Source: Pseudomonas sp. LRP2-20
GTDB lineage: Bacteria; Pseudomonadota; Gammaproteobacteria; Pseudomonadales; Pseudomonadaceae
Length of the DNA: 64,000 nucleotides
Reading direction: 5' to 3'
NCBI RefSeq assembly: GCF_024349685.1
Contig: NZ_AP025944.1
Span: forward strand, 5,028,001 to 5,092,000
The notes beneath the pieces were generated by a model. That model made no database searches and was not told the origin of the DNA. It worked only from the letters and a program-made list of their open reading frames with translations. Within the stretch, counting starts at the first letter, position 1. The number at the start of each line of letters is the position of its first letter. Both the position numbers and the translations under genes were made by a program. Below are positions 1 to 9,182 of the stretch, in pieces.

Positions 1-613
1 CTATCGCTGGCAGGCCCTGTTGCTGCTCGGGCTGATCGCCACCTATCGCATGTCGGACACGGTCATGGGCGTGATGGCCAACGTGTTCTACATCGACATG
101 GGCTTCACCAAGGACGAGATCGCCAGCGTCAGCAAGGTCTTCGGCCTGATCATGACCCTGGTCGGTGCCGGTGTCGGCGGCTTGCTGATCGTGCGTTTCG
201 GCATTCTGCCGATCCTGTTCATCGGCGGTGCGGCCTCGGCGGCCACCAACATCCTGTTCCTGATGCTGGCCGACATGGGGCCGAACCTGGAGATGCTGGT
301 GGTGACCATTTCGCTGGACAACTTCAGCTCGGGCTTGGCCACCTCGGCATTCGTCGCCTACCTGTCGAGCCTGACCAACCTGAAGTTCTCGGCCACGCAA
401 TATGCCCTGCTCAGCTCGATCATGCTGTTGCTGCCGCGCCTGATCGGCGGCTATTCAGGAGTGATGGTGGAGAAGTACGGGTACCACGACTTCTTCCTGA
501 TCACTGCGTTGCTGGGCGTGCCCACGCTGATCCTGATTGCGCTGCACTGGCGCCAGGAAGTGGGCCGGGGAAAGCAGGTTCCGGTGGATAACCCGGCGGC
601 CGAGCAACCCTGA
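1..613 (+). CDS. ampG: AmpG-type muropeptide MFS permease, C-terminal part (cut by window start)
   Basis: The frame is open from base 2 and ends at TGA 611-613, giving the last 203 residues of a longer protein. The segment YRMSDTVMGVMANVFYIDMG and the hydrophobic segments after it match the second half of AmpG, an inner-membrane major facilitator permease. AmpG imports GlcNAc-anhydroMurNAc peptides for cell wall recycling and AmpC induction. The tail after the last membrane segment is short and polar. The gene converges on an MdfA-like exporter, and a REP pair holding a mini-element fills the gap between them. The assignment rests on family resemblance. The N-terminal half lies outside the window. 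Confidence 0.85.
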   Translation, partial: YRWQALLLLGLIATYRMSDTVMGVMANVFYIDMGFTKDEIASVSKVFGLIMTLVGAGVGGLLIVRFGILPILFIGGAASAATNILFLMLADMGPNLEMLVVTISLDNFSSGLATSAFVAYLSSLTNLKFSATQYALLSSIMLLLPRLIGGYSGVMVEKYGYHDFFLITALLGVPTLILIALHWRQEVGRGKQVPVDNPAAEQP

Positions 614-628
614 TAGCTCTCTGCAGCT

Positions 629-777
629 TGCACTGGCCACTTCGCGGGTAAATCGGGGCGCCGAACCGCCGCACAAAGTGGACCGCCCCCAAGGGTTGGA
701 TTGGTGTCCAACTTCTTGGGGGCAGCCCAAAGCGAGAGCCTTGTGGGAGCGGGGTTACCCGCGAAGTGGCCAGTGCA
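629..777. repeat. Inverted REP pair with a mini-element in its loop
   Basis: The 23-bp arms at 629-651 and 755-777 are exact reverse complements with a TTCGCGGGTAA core of the P. putida REP type. The pair lies between two convergent genes, where such hairpins are often placed. A palindromic element at 679-729 occupies the loop. Confidence 0.85.
679..729 (-). mobile_element. 51-bp palindromic MITE-like element related to the IS3-family element at 58785
   Basis: The ends read TGGACCGCCCCCAAGG and CTTGGGGGCAGCCCA and are nearly perfect inverted repeats. A 3-bp direct repeat AAG flanks the element (676-678 and 730-732). Read on the minus strand it corresponds to the copy at 45388-45439, with a diverged centre and a changed base at the termini. 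It has no coding capacity, so any movement would need a transposase supplied in trans. It may also work as a terminator-like hairpin between the two convergent genes. Confidence 0.75.
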
Positions 778-788
778 GGCAATGAAGC

Positions 789-2033
789 TTATTCAGCAAC
801 AGCCCCTTCCCCAGGCCGCCCACCCACCACAAACCACAATGGCCAAAGCGCCAAGGCACCTGCCACGCCCGCCGCCAGGGCAAAGTGCAGCAAGCTCGCC
901 CCTGCCCCGATCATCGCCAGTACCGCGCCACCCAGCCCCAGCAAGGCAATGGTGATCATCCCCAGCATCGCCGACACCAGCCCCTTGCTCTGCTCGCTGG
1001 CGAACAGCGTCATGCGGTACAGCACCGCATTGGCCACACCCAGCCCCAACGCATACAGCGACATGCCGGCGACCACGCTGGTCACCGTCGGCCAGCTCCA
1101 GGTCGCCAGCACCATCAGGCACAGCCCGGCCAGGTACGGCCCCAGCGCGCCACGTACCAGGGCCGGCAGCGGGTAACGATCGGCGATGCGGTTGATGATC
1201 AGGTTACCGAGGATCAGCCCACCGAACACCGGCAACTGCCACAGTGCATATTCCATCGTGCTCAGCCCCTCATCGTGGATCAGCAACACCGGCGACAGGC
1301 CGATCCAGCCAATCAACGGCAGGCCCACCAGGCCCAGCGCGGCACTGCCGGCGACGAACTTGCGGTTGGCCAGCAACTGGCCATAACCGGCGAGCAGAGG
1401 CAGCAGGTGGATCGGGGTGAACGGCAGGCGTGAGCCATCACGGCGCTCCACACCGAGGGTTTCCGGCATCAGGCGATGCAGCAGCAGCCAGCACAGCACC
1501 GCGCCGATGGCAAAGGCCACGAACAGCCAGCGCCAGTCCAGCCATTGCAGCATCAGGGTACCGACCAGCGGGCCGAGCAACGGCGACAGCAAGGCGATGT
1601 TGGCCAGCAAGGCCATCATGCGCACCGCGTCCGCTTCGCTGAACGACTCGTTCAGCGCCGGGTAGCTGACCGTCACCACGAAGCCAAGGCCGATGCCCTG
1701 CAGCAGGCGCAGCAGGTTGAACAGGCCGATATCCTGGACCCAGTAGGTGGCCAGGCAGGCGGCGCCAAAGAAGGCACAGCCAGCCAGCAGCAGCGGACGG
1801 CGGCCATAGCGGTCGGCCAGCGGGCCGATCAGCCATTGCAACACCACGCCACCGAGCAGGTACAGGTTGAGCGCATGGGGGATGTATTCGGGGCTGGCGT
1901 TGAGATGCTCGACCACCACTGGCATCGCCGGCATCACCGCGTCGCTGGCCAGGTAGGTAAGCAGCTCGAACAGGGCCAGGGTCAGGCCGAACAGCAGGGC
2001 CCGGAGGGGGGTGATGTATAACAGTGGTTTCAT
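789..2033 (-). CDS. MdfA-like multidrug efflux MFS transporter
   Basis: This 414-residue, 12-helix major facilitator protein follows E. coli MdfA closely in its N-terminal half. The acidic pair in helix 1 (Glu23 and Asp31, FELLTYLASD) has the same spacing as MdfA Glu26/Asp34. It is followed by LQWLIGPLADRYGRRPLL (motif A) and a LLGPLVG helix 5 motif C-like segment. MdfA-type proteins export cationic and neutral drugs in exchange for protons at the inner membrane. The ATG at 2033 is the natural start because the alignment begins there. The substrate range cannot be read from the sequence. Confidence 0.85.
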   Translation of the reverse strand: MKPLLYITPLRALLFGLTLALFELLTYLASDAVMPAMPVVVEHLNASPEYIPHALNLYLLGGVVLQWLIGPLADRYGRRPLLLAGCAFFGAACLATYWVQDIGLFNLLRLLQGIGLGFVVTVSYPALNESFSEADAVRMMALLANIALLSPLLGPLVGTLMLQWLDWRWLFVAFAIGAVLCWLLLHRLMPETLGVERRDGSRLPFTPIHLLPLLAGYGQLLANRKFVAGSAALGLVGLPLIGWIGLSPVLLIHDEGLSTMEYALWQLPVFGGLILGNLIINRIADRYPLPALVRGALGPYLAGLCLMVLATWSWPTVTSVVAGMSLYALGLGVANAVLYRMTLFASEQSKGLVSAMLGMITIALLGLGGAVLAMIGAGASLLHFALAAGVAGALALWPLWFVVGGRPGEGAVAE

Positions 2034-2116
2034 GATCGCGTATCGGGTGCAGGCAGGAGGGGTCAGGGTATATGCCAGAAATGGCGGGCAATTGCTGTGA
2101 ACAAGTGTAAAAACAC

Positions 2117-2234
2117 AGGGCCGCTTCGCGCCCCATCGCCGGCAAGCTCGGCTCCCACAGGATCACAGGCTTCGAGCCTTGTGCAGTACCTGTGGGAGCC
2201 GAGCTTGCCGGCGATGGGCCGCAAAGCGGCCCCA
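2117..2234. repeat. Inverted REP pair
   Basis: The 28-bp arms at 2132-2159 and 2191-2218 are perfect reverse complements built on CGCCGGCAAGC and CTCCCACA, with GGCCGCTT/AAGCGGCC outer extensions. The pair lies between the MFS gene promoter side and the 3' end of the MscS gene. Confidence 0.85.
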
Positions 2235-2249
2235 GCTTGCAACTCGGTG

Positions 2250-3098
2250 TTACTGCGTAGCCGTTTCCTGCACCACGCGAATCACCCGCTGCGGGAACGG
2301 GATATCGATTCCTTCGGCCTTCAACCGGTCACGGGCATGCTCGTTGAGCATGAACATCACGTCCCAGTAGTCGGAGGTCTTGGTCCACAGGCGCAACGAC
2401 ACAGTGATCGAACTGTCACCCAGGGTCGAGACTACCGCCTGCGGCGCCGGGTCCGGCAGCACGCGCGGGTCCTGCGCCAGTTCCAGCAGCACCTGGCGTG
2501 CCTTCTGCAGGTCGGCCTCGTAGTCCACGCCCACATCGAACACCACCTTGCGCGTCGGCTGGCGGTTGGTGTTGGTGATGATGCCGTTGGACAGGCTGCC
2601 GTTGGGCATGATCACCGTCTTGTTGTCACCGGTGCGCAGCACGGTGTGGAAGATCTGGATGCTGTCGACGGTGCCCGCCACGCCCTGCGCCTCGATCCAG
2701 TCGCCGATGCGGAACGGGCGGAACAGCAGGATCAGCACACCCCCGGCGAAGTTTGCCAGGCTGCCCTGCAAGGCCAGACCGATGGCCAGCGTGGCACCAC
2801 CGATCGCGGCCACGAACGAGGTGGTTTCAATGCCGATCATCGAGGCAACGCTGATCGCCAGCATGACCTTGAGGATGATGTTGGCCAGGGTGCGGATGAA
2901 GCCCTGCAGTGCCGGGTCTTGTACGCGCAAACCCACCAGCCTGGCGAGACGATCGCTGACCACGTTGGTAAGCCACCAGCCAATGGCCAAGGTCAGCAGT
3001 GCCAGCAGCAGGCGGCTGCCGTATTCCATGATCAAGGGGACCCAGGTCTGCGATTGGCGGACCAGCTGATCGACTTCAGCGTTCAAATCCATATTCAT
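2250..3098 (-). CDS. mscS: Small-conductance mechanosensitive channel, MscS family
   Basis: The 282-residue length is typical of MscS. Three hydrophobic helices lie at about residues 22-45, 65-90 and 93-125. The third is the glycine/alanine-rich pore helix (GGATLAIGLALQGSLANFAG), followed by the LFRPFRIGDWIE start of the beta domain and the conserved IMPNG turn. The channel opens under membrane tension to release solutes during hypo-osmotic shock. It is transcribed towards the MFS gene and follows yajQ on the same strand with a gap of about 107 bp, so it is probably a separate unit. Confidence 0.93.
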   Translation of the reverse strand: MNMDLNAEVDQLVRQSQTWVPLIMEYGSRLLLALLTLAIGWWLTNVVSDRLARLVGLRVQDPALQGFIRTLANIILKVMLAISVASMIGIETTSFVAAIGGATLAIGLALQGSLANFAGGVLILLFRPFRIGDWIEAQGVAGTVDSIQIFHTVLRTGDNKTVIMPNGSLSNGIITNTNRQPTRKVVFDVGVDYEADLQKARQVLLELAQDPRVLPDPAPQAVVSTLGDSSITVSLRLWTKTSDYWDVMFMLNEHARDRLKAEGIDIPFPQRVIRVVQETATQ

Positions 3099-3205
3099 CT
3101 CCTGATGCCGAACGGCATGTACACGTAGAGCAGGCCGCCGTCGGTTCGGCGGCCATGGACCCCATGGACATCATTACGCCATCGGGGTTCCGGACAACCC
3201 TGCGA

Positions 3206-3691
3206 TCAGTCGCGGAAGTTGTTGAACTGCAGCGGCATGTCGAATTCCTTGGTGCGCAGCAGGGCAATGGCTTCCTGCAGGTCGTCGCGCTTCTTGCCGG
3301 TGACACGTACCTGCTCGCCCTGGATGGCAGCCTGGACCTTGAGCTTGCCATCCTTGATGGTGGCGACGATCTTCTTGGCCAGGTCCTTGTCGATGCCTTC
3401 GCGGAACTTGGCTTCCTGTTTCTTTTCCTTGCCCGACGCGTACGGGTCCTTGGTTTCCAGGCACTTCACGTCGATCTTGCGCTTGACCAGCGCCAGGCGC
3501 AGGATTTCCAGCATGGCTTCGAGCTGGAACTCTTCCTCGGCGGTCAGCACCACGGTCTGCTCCTTGTCCTTGAACTCGAAGCTGCCCTTGCCCTTGAGGT
3601 CATAGCGGCGGTCGAGGTCCTTGATGGCGTTGTCGACCGCGTTCTGCACTTCGTGCTTGTCCAGTTCCGATACCACGTCGAACGAAGGCAT
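3206..3691 (-). CDS. yajQ: YajQ-family nucleotide-binding protein
   Basis: The 161-residue product starts [19 protein letters not shown] and contains RRYDLKGKG, both hallmarks of the UPF0234/YajQ family, at the usual family length. Homologues bind nucleotides, and in Xanthomonas and Pseudomonas have been reported to bind cyclic di-GMP. The fold is two ferredoxin-like halves. It has no signal peptide and is expected in the cytosol. It is divergent from the panE-like gene across a gap of about 100 bp that should hold both promoters. Confidence 0.92.
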   Translation of the reverse strand: MPSFDVVSELDKHEVQNAVDNAIKDLDRRYDLKGKGSFEFKDKEQTVVLTAEEEFQLEAMLEILRLALVKRKIDVKCLETKDPYASGKEKKQEAKFREGIDKDLAKKIVATIKDGKLKVQAAIQGEQVRVTGKKRDDLQEAIALLRTKEFDMPLQFNNFRD

Positions 3692-3706
3692 GGGTATTCT
3701 CCATAA

Positions 3707-4711
<1,005 letters not shown>

Positions 4712-4741
4712 CCTCAACCCAATACGGACATTGCCTTGCCC

Positions 4742-6772
4742 ATGAGCCTGCGCCAACGCCTGGAAAACCTCCCGGTCGGGCAGAAACTGCTGGCGGCCCT
4801 GCTGGTACTGCTGGTGACCATCCTGCTGGTGGCCAACCTGACCTTCATCAGCGCCGCCTACTGGATCACCCAGGAGAGCATGGCGCCGCAAGCGTTGCAG
4901 ACCATCGGCAGACTGGTGGCCAACCCGCAGCTGTCGGCCCGTGCCGGCGATTCAGCCGAGACCGCCACTGCCCTGCTCAAGGAACTGGACAGCTACACCC
5001 CGCTTCGCGCCGCTGCCATCTACGGCGGCGACGGCAGCATGCTGGCCCAGCTGCAGCACGGTGAGCCACTGGTCCTGCCCAAGCGCTACCGCAACATCGA
5101 CGGCTGGCGCTTGATGGAGTTCCGCAGCACCCAGCTCATTCGCATCCCCCGCGATGCCAGCCCACCGGCACACCTGCTGCTGGTGGCCAGCAGCGAGCTG
5201 CCCACGGCGTTCTACACCGGCACACTCAGCGCCAGCCTGGCGATCCTGGTGTTCAGCATCCTGCTGTGGATCATCATCGCCCGGCAGATCAAACGCCTGA
5301 TCACCCAGCCGATCAACCAGCTCGAAGAACTCAGCCGCCAGGTCACTCGCGAGGAGAGCTATGCCTTGCGTGCCACCCGCGGCAACGACGACGAGATCGG
5401 CAGCCTGGCCGAAGCCTTCAACACCATGCTCTCGCGCATCGAGGCCCGCGAGCAGCAGCTCAAGCGCACCCGCGACGAGTTCCAGATGGCCTATGACCAG
5501 GCCCAGGGCCTGGCCGAAGAAACCCGCCACACCAATCGCAAGCTGGAGCTGGAAGTCCAGGTGCGCAGCAAGATCGAGAAGAAACTCACCGGTTTCCAGA
5601 ACTACCTCAACAGCATCATCGACTCCATGCCCTCGGCACTGATCGCCCTCGATGAGCAGCTCTACGTCACCCAATGGAACCACGAGGCCACGGTGCTCTC
5701 TGGCACGCCGCTGGACGAAGCGCTGAACCAGCCGATCTTCATCGCCTTCGAGCCGCTCAAGCCTTTTCTGCCGCAGCTCAAGGAAAGCGTCGAAAAACAC
5801 CGGGTAGCGAAGATCGAGCGGGTCACCTGGCCCAAGGGCGAGGAACTGCGCCATTACGCCCTGACCTTCTACCCGCTGATGGGCGGTGGCGGCCGCGGCG
5901 TGGTCATTCGTATCGATGACATCACCCAGCGCCTGTCGCTGGAGGAGATGATGGTGCAGTCGGAGAAGATGCTCTCGGTCGGAGGCCTCGCGGCCGGCAT
6001 GGCCCACGAAATCAACAACCCGCTGGGCGCGATCCTGCACAATGTGCAGAACATTCGCCGACGCCTGTCGCCGGAGCTGCCACGCAACCAGGAACAGGCC
6101 AGCGAACTGGGCATCGACCTGTCCAGCGTCAACCGCTACCTGGAAAACCGCGAAGTGCCGCAGCTGCTCGACGGCATTCAGCAGGCCGGCGCACGCGCCG
6201 CCAAGATCGTCACTCACATGCTCAGCTTCAGCCGCCGCAGCAACCGCCAGCTGGCGCCTTGCGAGCTGCCGGCGCTGATCGACCAGGCCGTGGAAATTGC
6301 CAGCAACGACTTCGACCTGACCATCGGCTTCGACTTCAAGGGCCAGGCCATCGTCCGCCAGTTCGACCCCAACCTGGGCCCGGTGCCCTGCACCGCCAAC
6401 GAGCTGGAGCAGGTGCTGCTGAACCTGCTGAAGAACGCCGCCCAGGCCATCCACCAGCGGCCGCAGCCCAGCGAGCCAGGGCGTATTACCCTGCGCACCA
6501 GGCTCAACCCGCCCTGGGCCGAGATCCAGGTCGAAGACAACGGTGTGGGCATGCCCGAAACCGTGCGCAAACGCACCTTCGAGCCGTTCTTCACCACCAA
6601 GGAAATCGGCCAGGGCACCGGGCTCGGGCTGTCGGTTTCGTACTTCATCATCACCAACAACCACAAGGGGCAGATGGAAGTGCAGTCCACGCCCGGCCAG
6701 GGCACCTGCTTCACCCTGCGCCTGCCCCTCGGCCAACCGCCGGCGGCGGTGCCGACCCACACGGAGGCATGA
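4742..6772 (+). CDS. Membrane sensor histidine kinase (HAMP-PAS-HisKA-HATPase), orphan
   Basis: The 676-residue product runs: helix at about residues 16-40, a periplasmic loop of some 120 residues, helix near 163-185, HAMP, a charged coiled coil, a PAS domain (about 290-395), then the dimerisation domain with phospho-acceptor His422 in GMAHEINNPLGAIL. The ATPase domain has an N box (ELEQVLLNLLKNAAQ, near 553), DNGVGM and GTGLGLS. The ATG at 4742 is chosen, although TTG at 4736 is in frame. No response regulator is adjacent, so the partner is unknown. The next gene begins 1 bp after its stop codon. Confidence 0.9.
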   Translation: MSLRQRLENLPVGQKLLAALLVLLVTILLVANLTFISAAYWITQESMAPQALQTIGRLVANPQLSARAGDSAETATALLKELDSYTPLRAAAIYGGDGSMLAQLQHGEPLVLPKRYRNIDGWRLMEFRSTQLIRIPRDASPPAHLLLVASSELPTAFYTGTLSASLAILVFSILLWIIIARQIKRLITQPINQLEELSRQVTREESYALRATRGNDDEIGSLAEAFNTMLSRIEAREQQLKRTRDEFQMAYDQAQGLAEETRHTNRKLELEVQVRSKIEKKLTGFQNYLNSIIDSMPSALIALDEQLYVTQWNHEATVLSGTPLDEALNQPIFIAFEPLKPFLPQLKESVEKHRVAKIERVTWPKGEELRHYALTFYPLMGGGGRGVVIRIDDITQRLSLEEMMVQSEKMLSVGGLAAGMAHEINNPLGAILHNVQNIRRRLSPELPRNQEQASELGIDLSSVNRYLENREVPQLLDGIQQAGARAAKIVTHMLSFSRRSNRQLAPCELPALIDQAVEIASNDFDLTIGFDFKGQAIVRQFDPNLGPVPCTANELEQVLLNLLKNAAQAIHQRPQPSEPGRITLRTRLNPPWAEIQVEDNGVGMPETVRKRTFEPFFTTKEIGQGTGLGLSVSYFIITNNHKGQMEVQSTPGQGTCFTLRLPLGQPPAAVPTHTEA

Positions 6773-6773
6773 C

Positions 6774-7340
6774 ATGGGCTATCGCCTGTCGAAGATCTAC
6801 ACCCGCACTGGCGACAAGGGCGAGACCGGCCTGGGCGACGGGCGGCGGGTGCCCAAGGACCACCCACGGGTCGAAGCGATCGGTGAGGTAGACAGCCTCA
6901 ACAGCCAGCTCGGGCTGTTGCTCGCCGGCCTTGCCGAGCTGGGGCTGGAGGAAGTGAGCAATGTTCTGGCGCCTTGCCAGCATCGCTTGTTCGACCTTGG
7001 CGGCGAGTTGGCGATGCCCAGCTACCAGGCCTTGAACCAGGCCGAGGTGGAGCGGCTGGAGGCGGCGATCGATGTGTGGAACGAAGAACTGGGGCCGTTG
7101 CAGAATTTCATCCTGCCCAGCGGTTCGGCGTTGGTGGCGCAGGCCCATGTATGCCGTAGCCTGGCGCGCAGTGCGGAGCGGCGCTGCCAGCAGTTGAATG
7201 CCCTGGAGCCGCTGGAGGGGGTTGGCTTGGCGTACATCAACCGGCTTTCCGATCTGCTGTTCGTGGCGGCGCGGATCATCGGGCGGCGGCAAGGGGTGGC
7301 TGAAGTGTTGTGGCAACCCGCAGAGAAGCCTCAGGCTTGA
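6774..7340 (+). CDS. Cob(I)yrinic acid a,c-diamide adenosyltransferase, PduO type
   Basis: The 188-residue product starts MGYRLSKIYTRTGDKGETGL. The YTRTGDKGETGLGDG segment is the ATP-binding motif of PduO/ATR adenosyltransferases, and CRSLARSAERRCQQLN is the second signature helix. The enzyme transfers adenosyl from ATP to cob(I)alamin to make coenzyme B12. An AGGAGG-like site inside the end of the kinase gene (CGGAGG at 6762-6767) precedes the ATG, and the genes are nearly contiguous. Co-transcription with the kinase is likely. A shared function is not implied. Confidence 0.92.
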   Translation: MGYRLSKIYTRTGDKGETGLGDGRRVPKDHPRVEAIGEVDSLNSQLGLLLAGLAELGLEEVSNVLAPCQHRLFDLGGELAMPSYQALNQAEVERLEAAIDVWNEELGPLQNFILPSGSALVAQAHVCRSLARSAERRCQQLNALEPLEGVGLAYINRLSDLLFVAARIIGRRQGVAEVLWQPAEKPQA

Positions 7341-7345
7341 TATCG

Positions 7346-7463
7346 CCGGGGGCTGCTTTGCAGCCCATTCGCGGGTGAACCCGCTCCCACAGGTACGGCG
7401 CAGCCTTCGAATCCGGCGCGGTATCTGTGGGAGCGGGTTTACCCGCGAAGGCCGCACAGCTGC
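7346..7463. repeat. Inverted REP pair
   Basis: The 24-bp arms at 7368-7391 and 7426-7449 (TTCGCGGGTGAACCCGCTCCC and its near complement) form a REP hairpin pair between two convergent genes. Confidence 0.82.
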
Positions 7464-7472
7464 ACCGGTTTC

Positions 7473-8417
7473 TCAGGCCTCAGGCCAGAAGGCGCGTATC
7501 CCGGCAACACCTTGGGCTCCAGCCTCCCAGGCCTTCTCCCGCTCACCCGGCCCGACACCACCCAGCAGGTACACCGGCTGATTGAACCCGGCAATCAGCC
7601 GCTGCGCCTCATCCCACCCCAACGGTACCGCCTCGGGGTGGGTCTGGGTCGCCTGCACCGGCGACAGGGTGACGAAATCCACGCCCATCTGCTCGGCCAG
7701 CGCCAGCTCCTCGGCGCTGTGGCACGACGCCGCCAGCCAGCGCTCCTTGGGGAACGGACGGCCTTTGGCTGCGTACTTGCGCAGCTGTGCGGCGGTCAGG
7801 TGCCAACCGGCGGACGGGAAGTCCCCCAGCCACTCCAGCGGCCCCTTGAGCATCAGCTGCGCCTTGCCGGCGCACAGCCCCACAGCGTCCACCGCCACAT
7901 CGCGGTACTTGGGGTCGTACATGTCCGGGGCGCGCAGCTGGATCAGGCGGATACCACTGGCCACGGCCTTCTGGATACCCTTGAGCATCGCCGGTACTTC
8001 CAGGCCATCCGGTGTGATCAGGTACTGATCCGGCAAGCGGGCAGCCGCGACGATCGGCTTGTTGGCCTCTGGGAATTCGTATTGCGCCAGGTCACGCGGT
8101 GCAACCCAGGCCAGAGGCTGGCCTTCTGCGCCATGGGGCTCGCCGGTAAACGCGTCGACCTCGTGAACATCCAGCAGCACCTGCTTGTCCGGGTAGTCGT
8201 GGCTGACCTTGATCAGTGCCCGTGAAGTGGTCACTTCGATGCCCAGTTCTTCACGCAGCTCACGGGCCAGCGCCGCTTCGACGCCTTCGCCTTCTTCCAC
8301 CTTGCCGCCAGGGAATTCCCACAGGCCGCCCTGGTGCTGGGTATCGGCGCGGCGCGCAATCAGAATGCGCCCGTCAGCACCGCGGATCACCGCGGCTACA
8401 ACATGAATCCGTTTCAA
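7473..8417 (-). CDS. Nudix hydrolase fused to a ThiE-like domain (MutT/TMP synthase-like)
   Basis: The first half of this 314-residue protein (about 1-130) is a MutT-like Nudix domain with the box GGKVEEGEG...RELREELGIEV, ending in the catalytic REXXEE. The second half (about 135-314) has the thiamin phosphate synthase barrel pattern: GIRLIQLRAPDM, HLTAAQL, ASCHSAEEL, VDFVTLSPVQAT and LLGGVGPGE. MutT cleans oxidised dGTP. The ThiE-like half lacks obvious confirmation of thiamin phosphate synthesis and may act on damaged thiamin-related compounds. Its stop overlaps the start region of no other gene, and its start overlaps the GST stop by 4 bp. Confidence 0.85.
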   Translation of the reverse strand: MKRIHVVAAVIRGADGRILIARRADTQHQGGLWEFPGGKVEEGEGVEAALARELREELGIEVTTSRALIKVSHDYPDKQVLLDVHEVDAFTGEPHGAEGQPLAWVAPRDLAQYEFPEANKPIVAAARLPDQYLITPDGLEVPAMLKGIQKAVASGIRLIQLRAPDMYDPKYRDVAVDAVGLCAGKAQLMLKGPLEWLGDFPSAGWHLTAAQLRKYAAKGRPFPKERWLAASCHSAEELALAEQMGVDFVTLSPVQATQTHPEAVPLGWDEAQRLIAGFNQPVYLLGGVGPGEREKAWEAGAQGVAGIRAFWPEA

Positions 8418-9046
8418 CCTTCACGCTCCGCCAGGCCAGCTTGCTGCCAGGCCTGGAAGGCCGGCCACTGATAAATGGTCTCGATATAGGTGGCGGCTTC
8501 AGCGGGCACTTCCACGCGGTAGGTGCGCAGGCGCACCGCCACCGGAGCGAAGAAGGCATCGGCCAGGGTCGGCTTGCCGAACAGGAACGGCCCGCTGTCC
8601 TTGGCGACCAGGCGGCACTCGGACCACAGCGCGACAATGCGGTCGATGTCCACCTGCACCTCCAGCGGCATGTTCTCCAGCGCCTGGTCACGGGTCAGGT
8701 CGAATGGCATGGCACCGCGCAGGGCGAAGAAGCCGCTGTGCATCTGCGCGCAGGCCGAACGAGCCTGGGCACGGGCGGCCACATCGGCCGGCCACAGTTG
8801 GGCCTCGGGGTGGCGTTCGTTGAGGTATTCGGCAATGGCCAGGGAATCGGCGATCACCCCGTGCTCGGTCTTGAGCAGCGGCACCTTGCCGGTGGCGGAG
8901 AATTCGAGGATGCGTTTGCGGGTGTCGGGCTGGTTCAGTTTGATCAGCGTTTCATCGTACGCCACGCCGGCCAGTTCGAGGGCCAGGGCGCCCCGCAGCG
9001 ACCAGGAGGAATACAGCTTGTCGCCGATGATCAGGTGATAGCTCAT
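8414..9046 (-). CDS. Glutathione S-transferase family protein
   Basis: The 210-residue protein has an N-terminal thioredoxin-like domain starting MSYHLIIGDKLYSSWSLRGA. Ser13/Ser14 of the SSWS motif sit where the glutathione thiol is activated in the serine-type (zeta/theta-like) GSTs. TGKVPLLKTEHGVIADSLAI supplies the cis-proline and the glutathione gamma-glutamyl site. The all-helical C-terminal domain follows from about residue 85. The gene lies upstream of the Nudix-ThiE gene with a 4-bp overlap, so the two are translated together. The substrate is unknown. Confidence 0.87.
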   Translation of the reverse strand: MSYHLIIGDKLYSSWSLRGALALELAGVAYDETLIKLNQPDTRKRILEFSATGKVPLLKTEHGVIADSLAIAEYLNERHPEAQLWPADVAARAQARSACAQMHSGFFALRGAMPFDLTRDQALENMPLEVQVDIDRIVALWSECRLVAKDSGPFLFGKPTLADAFFAPVAVRLRTYRVEVPAEAATYIETIYQWPAFQAWQQAGLAEREG

Positions 9047-9072
9047 GGTTCGGCTCCATGTGTTTGGAATGT

Positions 9073-9174
9073 CGGGGCTGCTTTGCAGCCCATCGCGGGT
9101 GAATCCGCGCCTGCAGGGAGCGCATGACCCCTTGTAGGAGCGGATTCATCCGCGAAAGGGCCGCAAGGCGGCCC
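9073..9174. repeat. REP pair between argJ and the GST gene
   Basis: GCTGCTTTGCAGCCCATCGCGGGTGAATCCGC and the opposing GGATTCATCCGCGAAAGGGCC form an imperfect REP pair with a short spacer. Confidence 0.7.
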
Positions 9175-9182
9175 CAGTGACA

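Noticed and set aside
4952-6775. 607-residue open frame antisense to the sensor kinase
   Set aside because: It is a shadow of the kinase gene with His/Gln/Val-rich unlikely composition.
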